Assembly (NCBI GenBank): GCA_020445565.1
Contig: JAGRGI010000005.1
Location: forward strand, 1 to 47,469
Length of the DNA stretch: 47,469 nt
From: Chromatiales bacterium
Lineage (GTDB): Bacteria; Pseudomonadota; Gammaproteobacteria; JAGRCI01
Direction of reading: 5' to 3'
The stretch's first letter is position 1. Every line of letters starts with the position of its first letter. Under the pieces are notes generated by a model. It did not search any database and was not told where the DNA came from. It saw only the letters and a program-made list of their open reading frames with translations. Below, piece after piece: positions 34,626 through 42,831 of this stretch. A program made the position numbers and the translations under genes.

Positions 34626-35807
34626 ATGAAATTGCGCAGAGAGCCTTGTCTTGCCCTGCTTGGAGGGATGCTGATCCTTGGGTCAGCGCATGCGCAGGAG
34701 TCCCTATTGGAGTCCTCAGAGTCCGTTCGTCCGGGATTTGCCGGCGATTTGACCTTCGAGCTGGAACGTGACAATAACGTCTTGCGTGTCGATCGCGATC
34801 CAGCCGCCGACACAATTGTGCACCTGCGGCCACAGGGTTTCTGGTACGGACTGTTCGACAAGCACAGGTTGCGTCTGGTCTATCAAGGCGATTGGGGCCG
34901 CTATGCCAATCTGGACAGCGAAAACTATCAGGACCACTACGTGTCCGTCGCTGGCCTTGCGGATTTCAGCCTGCGGCTGAAGACCGAGGTCAGCGCCGAA
35001 TTCAGACACGGCCACGACTCCCGCGGCAATGCCGAATCCGCCTTTCGGCAGGGGCAGGACCCGGATCGCTGGAACCTGGCGGGTCTGGGAGCGGTCCTGA
35101 ACTACGGCCGCCTGGACGCTGTCGGCCGGGTCGTGGCCAAATCCCATTACAAGGCACGACGCTACCTCAACAACGGCCAGGATTTTCGTGACCGCGACCG
35201 GGCCGGTCTCAGTGCCGCTTTTTACTACCGCCTGGCCCCCAAGACCTATCTGCTCACTGAACTCGCAGGCGAGCGCATCGACTATATCCGCAGCGCCCCC
35301 CGCAATCTCGACAGCAGTGAACTCCAGTGGTTGTTTGGCCTGCGTTGGGAAGCGACCGCCCAAAGCAGCGGCGAATTGCGGACCGGCTACCTGCGCAAGG
35401 ACTTCCGCGACGAGGCCATCGACGATTACACCGGACTTGCCCTGAACCTGCGCGCCACCTGGCGACCACGGACATACTCCACGGTGGAGGTCATCGCCGA
35501 TCGTTCCCCCCAGGAAACTTCCCTGGACGGTACCGATTATTATGTGAGGAACCTGCTCCAGGTCAGTTGGCGTCACGCCTATTCGCCTGTCTGGGGGACG
35601 GATCTGCGCCTGGTCGTGGAACGGGACGACTACGAAGGCGAGCGGGAGGATGACCTGCGCGACATCAGCGCAGCGTTATGGTGGCGTCCTGTTCGTAATC
35701 TGGAAGCCGGCGTTCGCTGGCGGGATGCCCGGCGTGATTCCAATATCGATGGTGTCGATTTCCGCAGCCGTAGCGTAGTGATCTACGGAAAAACGGAGTT
35801 CGATTAA
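34626..35807 (+). CDS. outer-membrane beta-barrel protein (putative BBP2-like porin)
   Basis: A 393-residue exported protein with signal peptide MKLRREPCLALLGGMLILGSAHA. The mature part is a run of alternating amphipathic strands with aromatic girdles (for example LRLVYQGDWGRYANLDSENY, AAFYYRLAPKTYLLTEL, LNLRATWRPRTYSTVEVIAD), ending VVIYGKTEFD as barrel proteins often do near a terminal aromatic. It resembles the BBP2_2 'putative beta-barrel porin 2' group associated with exopolysaccharide or adhesion loci. The ATG at 34626 has only a weak ribosome site. It may be linked functionally to the Lap system upstream, but with a 177-bp gap it probably has its own promoter. Confidence 0.7.
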   Translation: MKLRREPCLALLGGMLILGSAHAQESLLESSESVRPGFAGDLTFELERDNNVLRVDRDPAADTIVHLRPQGFWYGLFDKHRLRLVYQGDWGRYANLDSENYQDHYVSVAGLADFSLRLKTEVSAEFRHGHDSRGNAESAFRQGQDPDRWNLAGLGAVLNYGRLDAVGRVVAKSHYKARRYLNNGQDFRDRDRAGLSAAFYYRLAPKTYLLTELAGERIDYIRSAPRNLDSSELQWLFGLRWEATAQSSGELRTGYLRKDFRDEAIDDYTGLALNLRATWRPRTYSTVEVIADRSPQETSLDGTDYYVRNLLQVSWRHAYSPVWGTDLRLVVERDDYEGEREDDLRDISAALWWRPVRNLEAGVRWRDARRDSNIDGVDFRSRSVVIYGKTEFD

Positions 35808-36005
35808 GGCGCCTGCAGCGCGACACCACAATACCGGGGGATTGCAGTTGAATGGGGATCCAGGCAATCCTTGCCGGAACGATGGCCGGTAGCACCGTCA
35901 TTTCGCCAGGGAGTGGAGAACTCCAGCCACAGGGAGGTGAACGCCGGTAAGAAGAGTCCCGAAGCAAATGTGGTCCCGGCACATCACGCGAATCGGCGCC
36001 TGCTC

Positions 36006-36437
36006 CTAGCTCCCCGGTTCCCCCGCTTGATAAGACCTGCCGGAGTCCACCAGATACCGCCCCCGGATGGCGGTACGTCCGAGCAACATGCGAAAGCGCA
36101 TGGTGTCGCGGCTGGTCAGGGTGAGTTCGATGGGCCATTCGCGGCCGCCGATCACCACCGGGGTTTGTATGACGATGCGCTTTTCTGTGTGGCCGCCGGA
36201 GTCGGTTACATTCCTCTCGTCATGAATGTCGGCCACGCAGTCGATGCTCCTATCAGTGCGGTCTTGTTCCGGGTGCAGGCCGAAGCGGACACGGCGGATG
36301 CCGTCGGCATCATCGAAGGGCTCCACATACCAAGCGTGCAGCGCCGAGGTGCGGGCGCCGGTATCGACCTTGCACTTGAGTCGCAACACGCCCAGATCGG
36401 GCAAGGCCACCCATTCGCGCCATCCCAAAACATTCAA
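36006..36437 (-). CDS. RimK-associated retropepsin-like protease (Zn_protease family)
   Basis: A 143-residue cytosolic protein of the family annotated as ATP-dependent zinc protease (PF05618-like), structurally retropepsin-like. The motif [13 protein letters not shown] contains the Asp25-Thr-Gly catalytic triad, and [20 protein letters not shown] is the conserved second block. In many genomes this gene sits with a RimK glutamate ligase; here it is seven bases after the oxidoreductase flavoprotein gene, in the same operon orientation, with no RimK near. It is last in that operon. The 198 bases to its left hold no gene I can support. Confidence 0.87.
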   Translation of the reverse strand: MNVLGWREWVALPDLGVLRLKCKVDTGARTSALHAWYVEPFDDADGIRRVRFGLHPEQDRTDRSIDCVADIHDERNVTDSGGHTEKRIVIQTPVVIGGREWPIELTLTSRDTMRFRMLLGRTAIRGRYLVDSGRSYQAGEPGS

Positions 36438-36444
36438 ACCCGCT

Positions 36445-38136
36445 TCAACCCTCGTCGATCATATTGATATAGCCCACAGGACATTCGTGGGCGCACAGGC
36501 CGCAGCCCTTGCAGTAATCGTAGTCGAAAACGTAGTGGGAGCCGTCGCTGGCCTTTTCGCGGGTCTTCAGAACGGACGAATCCGGGCACAGATTCCAGCA
36601 GTTGTCGCAGGCCATGCAGTTGCCGCAGGACAGGCAGCGCTCGCCTTCGGCGACGACCTGATTCTCTCCCAGGCAGAGTTCGATCTCGGTTTCGGCGTCG
36701 CGTTCCGCCACCGGCAGCATAGGCTGTTCCGGGCGATCGCCGGGTTCGAAATAGTGCAGGTTGAGGCGTTCCACGCCGATGGGCTCACGCTTGTGTTCAG
36801 CCGGTGCGGCATCTCCGCGCAGGCGGGCAGCGATGGCCAGGGCGGCTCTGCGGCCGTCGCCAATCGCCTCTGAAACCGTACCGTGATCGCCGCGGGCGTC
36901 GCCACCGACGTACACATTGTTATGTTGCTTGAGCACGCCGTTATAGGACTCGAATTGGAACCAACCTTCGTGCAGCACTTCGCGCAGGCCGGTGGCATCG
37001 AGTACCTGTCCCACCGCCGGGATGACTTGATCTACCGGCAGGATGGATTCGGTGCCGGCAAAGGCGACGCGGCGCAGACGCCCGTCGGTACCGCGCAGCT
37101 TCTTCATGTGCACCACTTCGATGCCGGTAACCCGTTCGCCGCGCAGCACCAGCCGTTGCACGCCACGATGCTCATGGATCTGTACACCTTCCTCCAGGGC
37201 CTGGAAGATTTCCCGGCCGATGGCCGGCATGGTGTCTTCCGGCGGGATATCCGCTGCCGGTATCGCCTTGTGGGAAATGATGTGCACCCTGGCCACGCCA
37301 GCGCGTTTCAGCACCCGGGCCATGTCGACGGCGGTGTTGCCGGCACCGACAACGGCCACGCTGTTCCACTGCGGAAGCGTGCCGACGTGCATCCATTCGC
37401 GCAGCAGATCCAACCCTTGGTGCAGATCGTCCGGTACGGCACCGTCGACGTTCCAGGGGCGGGGTTTTTGTAATCCGGGCCCCAGGAACACGGCCTCGAA
37501 CTGGGTGCGCAACTCCGCAATGGAGACGTCGCGGCCCAGGCGGTGATTGGGCAGAAAATCGATATCGCAGCCCAGCAGGCGTTCCAGTTCCCCTTCCAGC
37601 GACAGACGCGGAAGGCGATAGTGGGGAATGGCGGTGGCCAGCAAGCCGCCGGCCTGGGGCATGGCCTCGAACAGGGTAACCTTGATGCCTTGTCGGCGCA
37701 GATGATAGGCCGCTGAGCAGCCCGCCGGGCCGGCGCCCACCACGGCCACGGCCGGCGCGTTGGCCGGTAGGGGCGACATGGGATAATCCCAACCGCGCAT
37801 CAGCGCCTGTTCGCCGAGGAAGCGTTCCACGTTGTGGATGGCGATGGCGGAATCCATCTTGCTCCGGTTGCAGGCCGTTTCGCAGGGATGGTGGCATACC
37901 CGCCCAGTGACCGTTGGCATCGGATTGGCGGACACCAGGGTCTCCCAGGCCTCGCGGAAACGGCGTTCCTCCACTAGGGCCAGGTATGCCTGCGCGTCTT
38001 CTCCTGCCGGGCAGGCATGATGACAGGGGGCGGCGGCGTGCAGGTGAACCGGCTTTTTGGTCCGCCAGGAGCCGGTCTTGAAATCCAGACTGCTGGAGGG
38101 CAGGGCGTATCCGCCACGCGTGTATATGCTGCTCAT
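36445..38136 (-). CDS. GltD-like FAD/NAD(P)-binding oxidoreductase fused to two [4Fe-4S] clusters, electron-transfer subunit of 2-oxoacid oxidoreductase
   Basis: A 563-residue soluble flavoprotein. The N-terminal cluster region [15 protein letters not shown] with [16 protein letters not shown] is that of glutamate synthase small subunit. [21 protein letters not shown] is the FAD site, [19 protein letters not shown] the NAD(P) site, and [20 protein letters not shown] the C-terminal flavin contact. The last 70 residues form a two-cluster ferredoxin: [19 protein letters not shown] and [14 protein letters not shown]. Its position 24 bases after the beta subunit gene indicates it replaces the separate delta ferredoxin. 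It could pass electrons between the oxidoreductase and NAD(P)H or ferredoxin. Function in the complex is inferred from gene order. Confidence 0.88.
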   Translation of the reverse strand: MSSIYTRGGYALPSSSLDFKTGSWRTKKPVHLHAAAPCHHACPAGEDAQAYLALVEERRFREAWETLVSANPMPTVTGRVCHHPCETACNRSKMDSAIAIHNVERFLGEQALMRGWDYPMSPLPANAPAVAVVGAGPAGCSAAYHLRRQGIKVTLFEAMPQAGGLLATAIPHYRLPRLSLEGELERLLGCDIDFLPNHRLGRDVSIAELRTQFEAVFLGPGLQKPRPWNVDGAVPDDLHQGLDLLREWMHVGTLPQWNSVAVVGAGNTAVDMARVLKRAGVARVHIISHKAIPAADIPPEDTMPAIGREIFQALEEGVQIHEHRGVQRLVLRGERVTGIEVVHMKKLRGTDGRLRRVAFAGTESILPVDQVIPAVGQVLDATGLREVLHEGWFQFESYNGVLKQHNNVYVGGDARGDHGTVSEAIGDGRRAALAIAARLRGDAAPAEHKREPIGVERLNLHYFEPGDRPEQPMLPVAERDAETEIELCLGENQVVAEGERCLSCGNCMACDNCWNLCPDSSVLKTREKASDGSHYVFDYDYCKGCGLCAHECPVGYINMIDEG

Positions 38137-38160
38137 GTGGGCATCCCGATGTTCAAGTGC

Positions 38161-39141
38161 TCAACCGCCGCGTCGTACCGTGTCCGCGCCGCAGGCGTCA
38201 CCGGCTGCGGGCCGGTCGCCGCGCAGACCGTAGAACTCGATATTGTGGTTGGCGATAGCCTGCAAATGCTCCAGCTCCTGGGTGGCGCGGGCATCGTTGC
38301 GGAACAGATGACGGAAGCGGTTCTGGCGCTTGAGGTATTCGTTCACTGGCAGGGGCTCACGCAATTGCAGCACCGAACCGATGCCGCCGCGTTCCAGTTC
38401 CACCACCGGGAACAGGCCGGTCAGTACCGCCAGACGTGCCACCTCAATGGATTGATCGCCTTCGTGGCCCCAACCCAGCGGGCAGGGCGCATGGATCTGC
38501 AGAAAGGTCGGCCCATCAATGGCCATGGCGCGACGCACCTTGTTCTTGATGTCGGCAGGGTAGGCCACCGAGGCGGTCGCCGCATAGGGAATATGGTGGG
38601 CGGCAACGATGGAGATGATGTCTTTCTTCAGATGTCGCTTGCCCATGCGCTCGCGGCCCGGCGGCGAGGTTGTGGTCATGGCCGCGTGGGGCGTGGAACT
38701 GGAGCGCTGGATGCCCGTGTTCATATAGGCTTCGTTGTCGTAGCACACATAGAGCACGTTGTGGCCGCGTTCCAACATGCCGGACAGGGCCTGAAAGCCG
38801 ATGTCGAAGGTGCCGCCGTCACCGCCGAAGGCCAGCACCTTGGTGGAGCGGCCCTGAGCCTTGTAGGCTGCCTCGACACCGGCGGCGATAGCACCGGAGT
38901 TTTCGAACAGGGAGTGTATCCAGGGGCGGGTCCAGGCCGATTCCGGCCAGGCGGTGGAGAACACCTCCAGGCAGCCGGTGGCGTTGGTGATGGCCACGTC
39001 GGGGCCGGCGGCCTCTGTCACCAGACGGGCGGCCAGGGCCTCGCCGCAGCCCAAACAGGCGCGGTGGCCGGAGATCAGGCCGCTGTTGCGGGGCTGGCGG
39101 CGGCGCAGATCCTCGATGCGAATCTCGGGTGCGGTGCTCAT
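38161..39141 (-). CDS. porB: 2-oxoacid (pyruvate):ferredoxin oxidoreductase, beta subunit
   Basis: A 326-residue thiamine-diphosphate-binding subunit. The N-terminal SGHRACLGCGEALAAR carries cluster cysteines; GGDGGTFDIGFQALSG, then YVCYDNEAYMNTGIQRSSST is the ThDP/Mg motif and the substrate-loop region. SSTPHAAMTTTSPPG resembles the pyruvate-type beta subunit (compare TPYGAxTTTSPxG). It starts directly after the alpha-subunit stop (TGA followed by ATG). Pyruvate is the likeliest substrate; 2-ketoisovalerate or other 2-oxoacids cannot be excluded. The enzyme is oxygen-sensitive in most organisms. Confidence 0.92.
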   Translation of the reverse strand: MSTAPEIRIEDLRRRQPRNSGLISGHRACLGCGEALAARLVTEAAGPDVAITNATGCLEVFSTAWPESAWTRPWIHSLFENSGAIAAGVEAAYKAQGRSTKVLAFGGDGGTFDIGFQALSGMLERGHNVLYVCYDNEAYMNTGIQRSSSTPHAAMTTTSPPGRERMGKRHLKKDIISIVAAHHIPYAATASVAYPADIKNKVRRAMAIDGPTFLQIHAPCPLGWGHEGDQSIEVARLAVLTGLFPVVELERGGIGSVLQLREPLPVNEYLKRQNRFRHLFRNDARATQELEHLQAIANHNIEFYGLRGDRPAAGDACGADTVRRGG

Positions 39142-40314
39142 TCAGCGATCCTCCGGCGGCAGTTTGTCCAGTTCCACATCGATGATGGCAAAGCGTGTCG
39201 CCTCGCCGCTGTCCATGCGGCGCAGGGCTTCGGCAGCGATCGTCAGCGGGATGTCCCGGCCACCCAGGCCGGCGGCGAAGCCGTGCACCTTGGGCGGGTT
39301 GTCCAGCTCTTCGAGGGCATCGCGCAACTCGGTGGCGACGATGCCGCCCTGGCCCGGAGACAAGGCCCGCTCGATCACACCGATACGTTTCAGCCCGGCA
39401 CAGGCCCGTTGCAGGGCCTCTACCGGGAAGGGACGGAAACAGCGCAGGCGGATTACCTTAACCCGGTCGCCGCCCGGTATTTGCGCGAGGCCATCGGCCA
39501 GGGTGCCGGCGGTGGAGCCCAGGGTCAGCAGGGCGGTGTCCGCATCTTCCGGCCCCTGTACCTCGAACAGTCCGCCCCAGCCACGTCCGCTGACTTCCTG
39601 CCAATCGGTGTCGGCGGACTCGATCTCCGCCAGTGCCTTGATCATGGCGGCGTGGTGGGAATGGCGGGCCTCGGTGAAGAAGTCCGGCGACACCAGGGTA
39701 CCGATGCTGATGGGCTGGGCCGGATTCAAGGCCCGGCTGAACGCATAGGGGGGCAAATACTGGTCGACCAGCGATTGCTCAGGCATGTCGATGGGTTCCA
39801 GGGTGTGTGTGAGCACGAAGCCGTCCACACACACCATCACCGGCACCTCGGTGCGCTCGGCGATACGGTAGGCCTGGATGGTGGTGTCCACCGCCTCCTG
39901 GTTGTCGCCGCAATAGAGCTGAATCCAGCCCGAATCACGCACTGCCATGGAGTCCTGCTGATCGTTCCAGATCGACAGCGGACCGGAGACCGCTCGGTTG
40001 GCGCAGGTCAGCACCATGGGCACGCGCAGGCCGGCGATATTGAACAGCACCTCCGACATCAGCAGGATGCCCTGGGAGGCGCTGGCGGTGTAGGCCCGCG
40101 AGCCGGCCGCCGCGGCGCCCAGGGCCACGGAGGCGGCGGAAAACTCGCTCTCTACGCTCACCAGTTCGCAGCGAAACTCCCCGTCGGCCACCAACTTGGC
40201 GATGTTCTCGACAATGTGGGTTTGTGGGGTGATGGGATAGGCGGCGACCACCTGGGGACGGCACAAGGCGACCGCCTTGGCCAGGGCTTGAGAACCTTCA
40301 AGTGCTTGTAGCAT
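39142..40314 (-). CDS. porA: 2-oxoacid (pyruvate):ferredoxin oxidoreductase, alpha subunit
   Basis: A 390-residue subunit with the pyrimidine-binding domain of thiamine diphosphate. VAAYPITPQTHIVENIAKLV is the family signature, VSVESEFSAASVALGAAAAG holds the catalytic Glu, and TASASQGILLMSEVLFNIAG follows. The second domain begins around RVKVIRLRCFRPFPVE, and GVIERALSPGQGGIV lies in it. The ATG at 40314 (MLQALEGSQALAKAV) fits the family and overlaps the gamma gene by 17 bases, so translation is coupled. An earlier in-frame start at 40362 would add an unrelated stretch. Confidence 0.92.
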   Translation of the reverse strand: MLQALEGSQALAKAVALCRPQVVAAYPITPQTHIVENIAKLVADGEFRCELVSVESEFSAASVALGAAAAGSRAYTASASQGILLMSEVLFNIAGLRVPMVLTCANRAVSGPLSIWNDQQDSMAVRDSGWIQLYCGDNQEAVDTTIQAYRIAERTEVPVMVCVDGFVLTHTLEPIDMPEQSLVDQYLPPYAFSRALNPAQPISIGTLVSPDFFTEARHSHHAAMIKALAEIESADTDWQEVSGRGWGGLFEVQGPEDADTALLTLGSTAGTLADGLAQIPGGDRVKVIRLRCFRPFPVEALQRACAGLKRIGVIERALSPGQGGIVATELRDALEELDNPPKVHGFAAGLGGRDIPLTIAAEALRRMDSGEATRFAIIDVELDKLPPEDR

Positions 40315-40873
40315 GCACGGCCTCGTTCCAGATTCCGGCGTTGACCCGTTCGGCGGCGACATCCACCAAACGAGCGTTACGCTCCAGCAGTTCGCCCTTG
40401 AAGCGATCGGCCAGAGCCTCTTTCAAGGCGTCGATGGGAAACAGCCCCGTGAGGCTGAGGAAGGCGGACAGCAGGGCGGTATTGGGGACCGGCCTGCCCA
40501 GGTGCTCCTTTGCCATCGCGTTGGCGGGCAAGGCGACTGTCGTCTTGCCCAGATGCTCGTTGAGCCAACTTTCGTCCTGCGTGGAGTTGACCAGAATGGC
40601 CCCGGAGGGATTCAGGCCGGACGTCACCCCGGGCACGTTCAGCAAAGCTTGGTCCTGAACGATCAGAAACGCCGGCTCTCGTACCTGGCTTCGTCGTCGT
40701 ATGGGTTTATCGTCCAGGCGCACAAAGGCCACCACCGGTGCTCCGCGCCGCTCGGCGCCGAAGTTGGGGAAGGCTTGGCAGTACATGCCCTGGTGAAACG
40801 CGGCCTGGGCCAGGAGATAGGCTGCGACGACATTGCCTTGGCCGCCGCGCCCGTGAATGCGGATTTCAATCAT
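40298..40873 (-). CDS. porG: 2-oxoacid (pyruvate):ferredoxin oxidoreductase, gamma subunit
   Basis: A 191-residue CoA-binding-type subunit. The start MIEIRIHGRGGQGNVVAAYL and FPNFGAERRGAPVVAFVRL are diagnostic, and LPANAMAKEHLGRPVPNTAL lies in the later part. It is first in the operon gamma-alpha-beta-flavoprotein-protease. The 261 bases upstream, to the divergent DUF1566 gene, should contain the promoter, but no clear -35/-10 pair stands out. The split alpha/beta/gamma arrangement is the four-subunit type rather than the single-chain bacterial enzyme. Confidence 0.92.
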   Translation of the reverse strand: MIEIRIHGRGGQGNVVAAYLLAQAAFHQGMYCQAFPNFGAERRGAPVVAFVRLDDKPIRRRSQVREPAFLIVQDQALLNVPGVTSGLNPSGAILVNSTQDESWLNEHLGKTTVALPANAMAKEHLGRPVPNTALLSAFLSLTGLFPIDALKEALADRFKGELLERNARLVDVAAERVNAGIWNEAVHATST

Positions 40874-41134
40874 GGTAGGTCTATGGTCCCTTTGGGTGCT
40901 GGGAGCATGGTAGAAGAGTCTGGATGATTCAAGGGTGGGGTGAGACGAAATGGATCAAATTTGACGGATTCGGTCAGTGCAGGGACTTTGTCCGATGCAA
41001 TCGAAATTGTTGCAGAAGTTTACCGTTGGTTTCTGTTGGCAAGGCAGTTCTGCGGCAGGTAGGATTAAGCGGATATGAACATCCCGCAACGTACGGGGTG
41101 GCAAAGCCTGAAGTGGACCTAAAGGGGGTTATTC

Positions 41135-41737
41135 GTGACGAATCGCATTGCGCCGATCCCAGGGTCGGGATTCGCTGTTCTTGGCTCTCTAATGGGCATG
41201 ATCATGGTACTTGGCCCAGGGGTGGGATTCACGCAGGAAGCCTACAACGATGTGACGGAGCCAAACGAGGCATGTCCAGGGGAAGATGGGCGTTACTGCG
41301 ACAATGGCGATGGCACAGTCACGGACAGCAGGACCGGTCTGATATGGCTGAAAAATGCCAGCTGCGATGAGCTGGGGCCGAATCTGGACGGTTCCGCCAC
41401 CTTCGAGGCGGCTCTGCACTACACCAACGCCCTTTTCGATGGCCATTGCGGACTGCGCGACGGTTCCCGGCCAGGCCAATGGCGCCTGCCCAGCCCGTCG
41501 GAGTGGCGTGAAATGATGGATCGCCGCTATCACAACCCGGCCATCGCCAACGCCAGTGGCAATGGCAAATGGCGTATGGGCGACCTCTTCGAGGATGTAC
41601 GCTCCGATGGTTACTGGACCGACCAGGAGGTCAAGGGCGACGAGCAATACGCCTGGTCCGCCGGCCTGTTTGGCGGCACTATCGCCGCCGCCGCCAAGAA
41701 TATCCAGGAGTATATCTGGCCGGTGCGAGAGCCCTGA
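41135..41737 (+). CDS. exported DUF1566 (Lcl C-terminal) domain protein
   Basis: A 200-residue protein starting with GTG (GGGGG upstream), with a hydrophobic export segment (FAVLGSLMGMIMVLGPGVGF). The DUF1566 pattern is clear: YCDNGDGTVTDSRTGLIWLK, then CGLRDGSRPGQWRLPSPSEW and GYWTDQEVKGDEQYAWSAGL. The domain is a C-lectin-like fold found in exported proteins of many proteobacteria, of unknown function. Four cysteines probably form disulfides. It stands divergent to the oxidoreductase operon and 143 bp before the pentapeptide protein. Confidence 0.85.
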   Translation: MTNRIAPIPGSGFAVLGSLMGMIMVLGPGVGFTQEAYNDVTEPNEACPGEDGRYCDNGDGTVTDSRTGLIWLKNASCDELGPNLDGSATFEAALHYTNALFDGHCGLRDGSRPGQWRLPSPSEWREMMDRRYHNPAIANASGNGKWRMGDLFEDVRSDGYWTDQEVKGDEQYAWSAGLFGGTIAAAAKNIQEYIWPVREP

Positions 41738-41880
41738 GCCCTACAGTTTTCCGCACACCGACCGATGAAGATGCAACCGGTGGGTTGGATCGCAGACGCA
41801 CAGGGGCTCGTTCGGTCCGACTGTCAAACTCGCCGCGCCGTAATCCGAATTCTCAAATCGAAACAGGGTGTTTCCAGAAC

Positions 41881-42732
41881 ATGATCGAAATCCGTCATCG
41901 CGGAACCGGCGATCTGATCCGTACCGTGGCGCGCGACAGCCTGGCCGGGGTCGATTGGCGCGACGACGAACTCAGTTTTGCCAATCTGGCGGGCATGGAC
42001 CTTCGCGGTGCCCAACTCGACTACTGCGATTTGGCCGATGCCGATCTGCGTGGGGCGCAACTGGACGATGCCGTTCTGGTCGGGGCGACCCTGGCCGGTG
42101 CCGATCTGCGCGATGCCCGAATCAACAACGCGGTGCTCAACGGCGGCCACCATGCCAGCGGCGCGATTTTCACCAATGCGCTTATGGGCGGTACCGACCT
42201 CTCCGGTGCCGATCTGCGCTTCACCGACATGAACAGTGCCGACCTTGCCGTCGCCATCCTGGTGGGAGCCGATCTGCACAATGCACGTATGCAACGCGTC
42301 AATCTGGCGGGTGCCGACCTGCGCAGTGCCTTGTTGGTCGATGCCGACCTGCGCCGTGCCGACCTCAGTCGGGCCAACCTCTGCAAGGCCCGTATGAACG
42401 GCGTCAATCTGATCGACGCGGTACTCGACGGCGCCATCCTCGGCCGCGCCGAATGCGGCGCCGCCATCATGAACCTTGCCGACCTGCGCAACGCCCGTCT
42501 GATCGGTGCCCATCTGGTCGGCACCCACCTGGAGCGCGCCAATCTGCGCGACGCCGATCTCACCGACGCCGACCTCAGCGGTGCCTACCTCGGCAGTGCC
42601 ATTTTGCGCCATGCCACCGTCACCAATGCCAACTTCGCCGGCGTCGAGCTTTCCACCGCTAATCTTTCCTTCGCCAACTTCTCCGAGGCTCGCAACGCCA
42701 AGGTGATGAACTACCAGGCGAACGTGCGTTAG
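41881..42732 (+). CDS. pentapeptide-repeat protein
   Basis: A 283-residue protein made almost entirely of A(D/N)LxX repeats from about residue 30 to 275, for example ADLRGAQLDDAVLVGATLAG and ANLRDADLTDADLSGAYLGS. The repeats form a right-handed quadrilateral beta-helix. There is no signal peptide or extra domain, so it is probably cytosolic. Some such proteins mimic DNA and protect gyrase (Qnr, MfpA), but the two-unit Qnr pattern with central loops is not evident and function is unassigned. The ATG at 41881 is the natural start (MIEIRHRGTGDLIRT), though the ribosome site is weak. A long antisense ORF (41824-42612) is a mirror of the repeats. Confidence 0.88.
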   Translation: MIEIRHRGTGDLIRTVARDSLAGVDWRDDELSFANLAGMDLRGAQLDYCDLADADLRGAQLDDAVLVGATLAGADLRDARINNAVLNGGHHASGAIFTNALMGGTDLSGADLRFTDMNSADLAVAILVGADLHNARMQRVNLAGADLRSALLVDADLRRADLSRANLCKARMNGVNLIDAVLDGAILGRAECGAAIMNLADLRNARLIGAHLVGTHLERANLRDADLTDADLSGAYLGSAILRHATVTNANFAGVELSTANLSFANFSEARNAKVMNYQANVR

Positions 42733-42788
42733 CGTCGCTCTTCGTTTTCGCGCATCGATAGGGTAACCGAGGCTATGAGGTAACGACG

Positions 42789-42813
42789 CGGACGGGGCAA
42801 CATGCCCCGTCCG
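42789..42813. terminator. 10-bp stem between convergent pentapeptide gene and soxB
   Basis: CGGACGGGGC (42789-42798) pairs exactly with GCCCCGTCCG (42804-42813) around the loop AACAT. It lies 57 bases after the pentapeptide gene and 19 bases after the soxB stop on the opposite strand, so it could end transcription from both sides. Neither strand has a good T tract, so strength is uncertain. Confidence 0.5.
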
Positions 42814-42831
42814 GCTAATGTGCCACCCGGC

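Noticed and set aside
38017-40311. Plus-strand open frame of 764 codons
   Set aside because: It is the exact antisense of porA, porB and part of the flavoprotein gene. The protein is Gly/Gln/His/Ala-rich with no domain, and high GC leaves this frame free of stops.
41824-42612. Minus-strand frame with regular five-residue repeats
   Set aside because: The repeats are the mirror of the pentapeptide codons on the plus strand; no ribosome site or independent support.
41881-42732. Tandem DNA repeat or CRISPR-like array
   Set aside because: The regular period near 15 bases comes from the pentapeptide codons; there are no identical direct repeats with unique spacers anywhere in the window.
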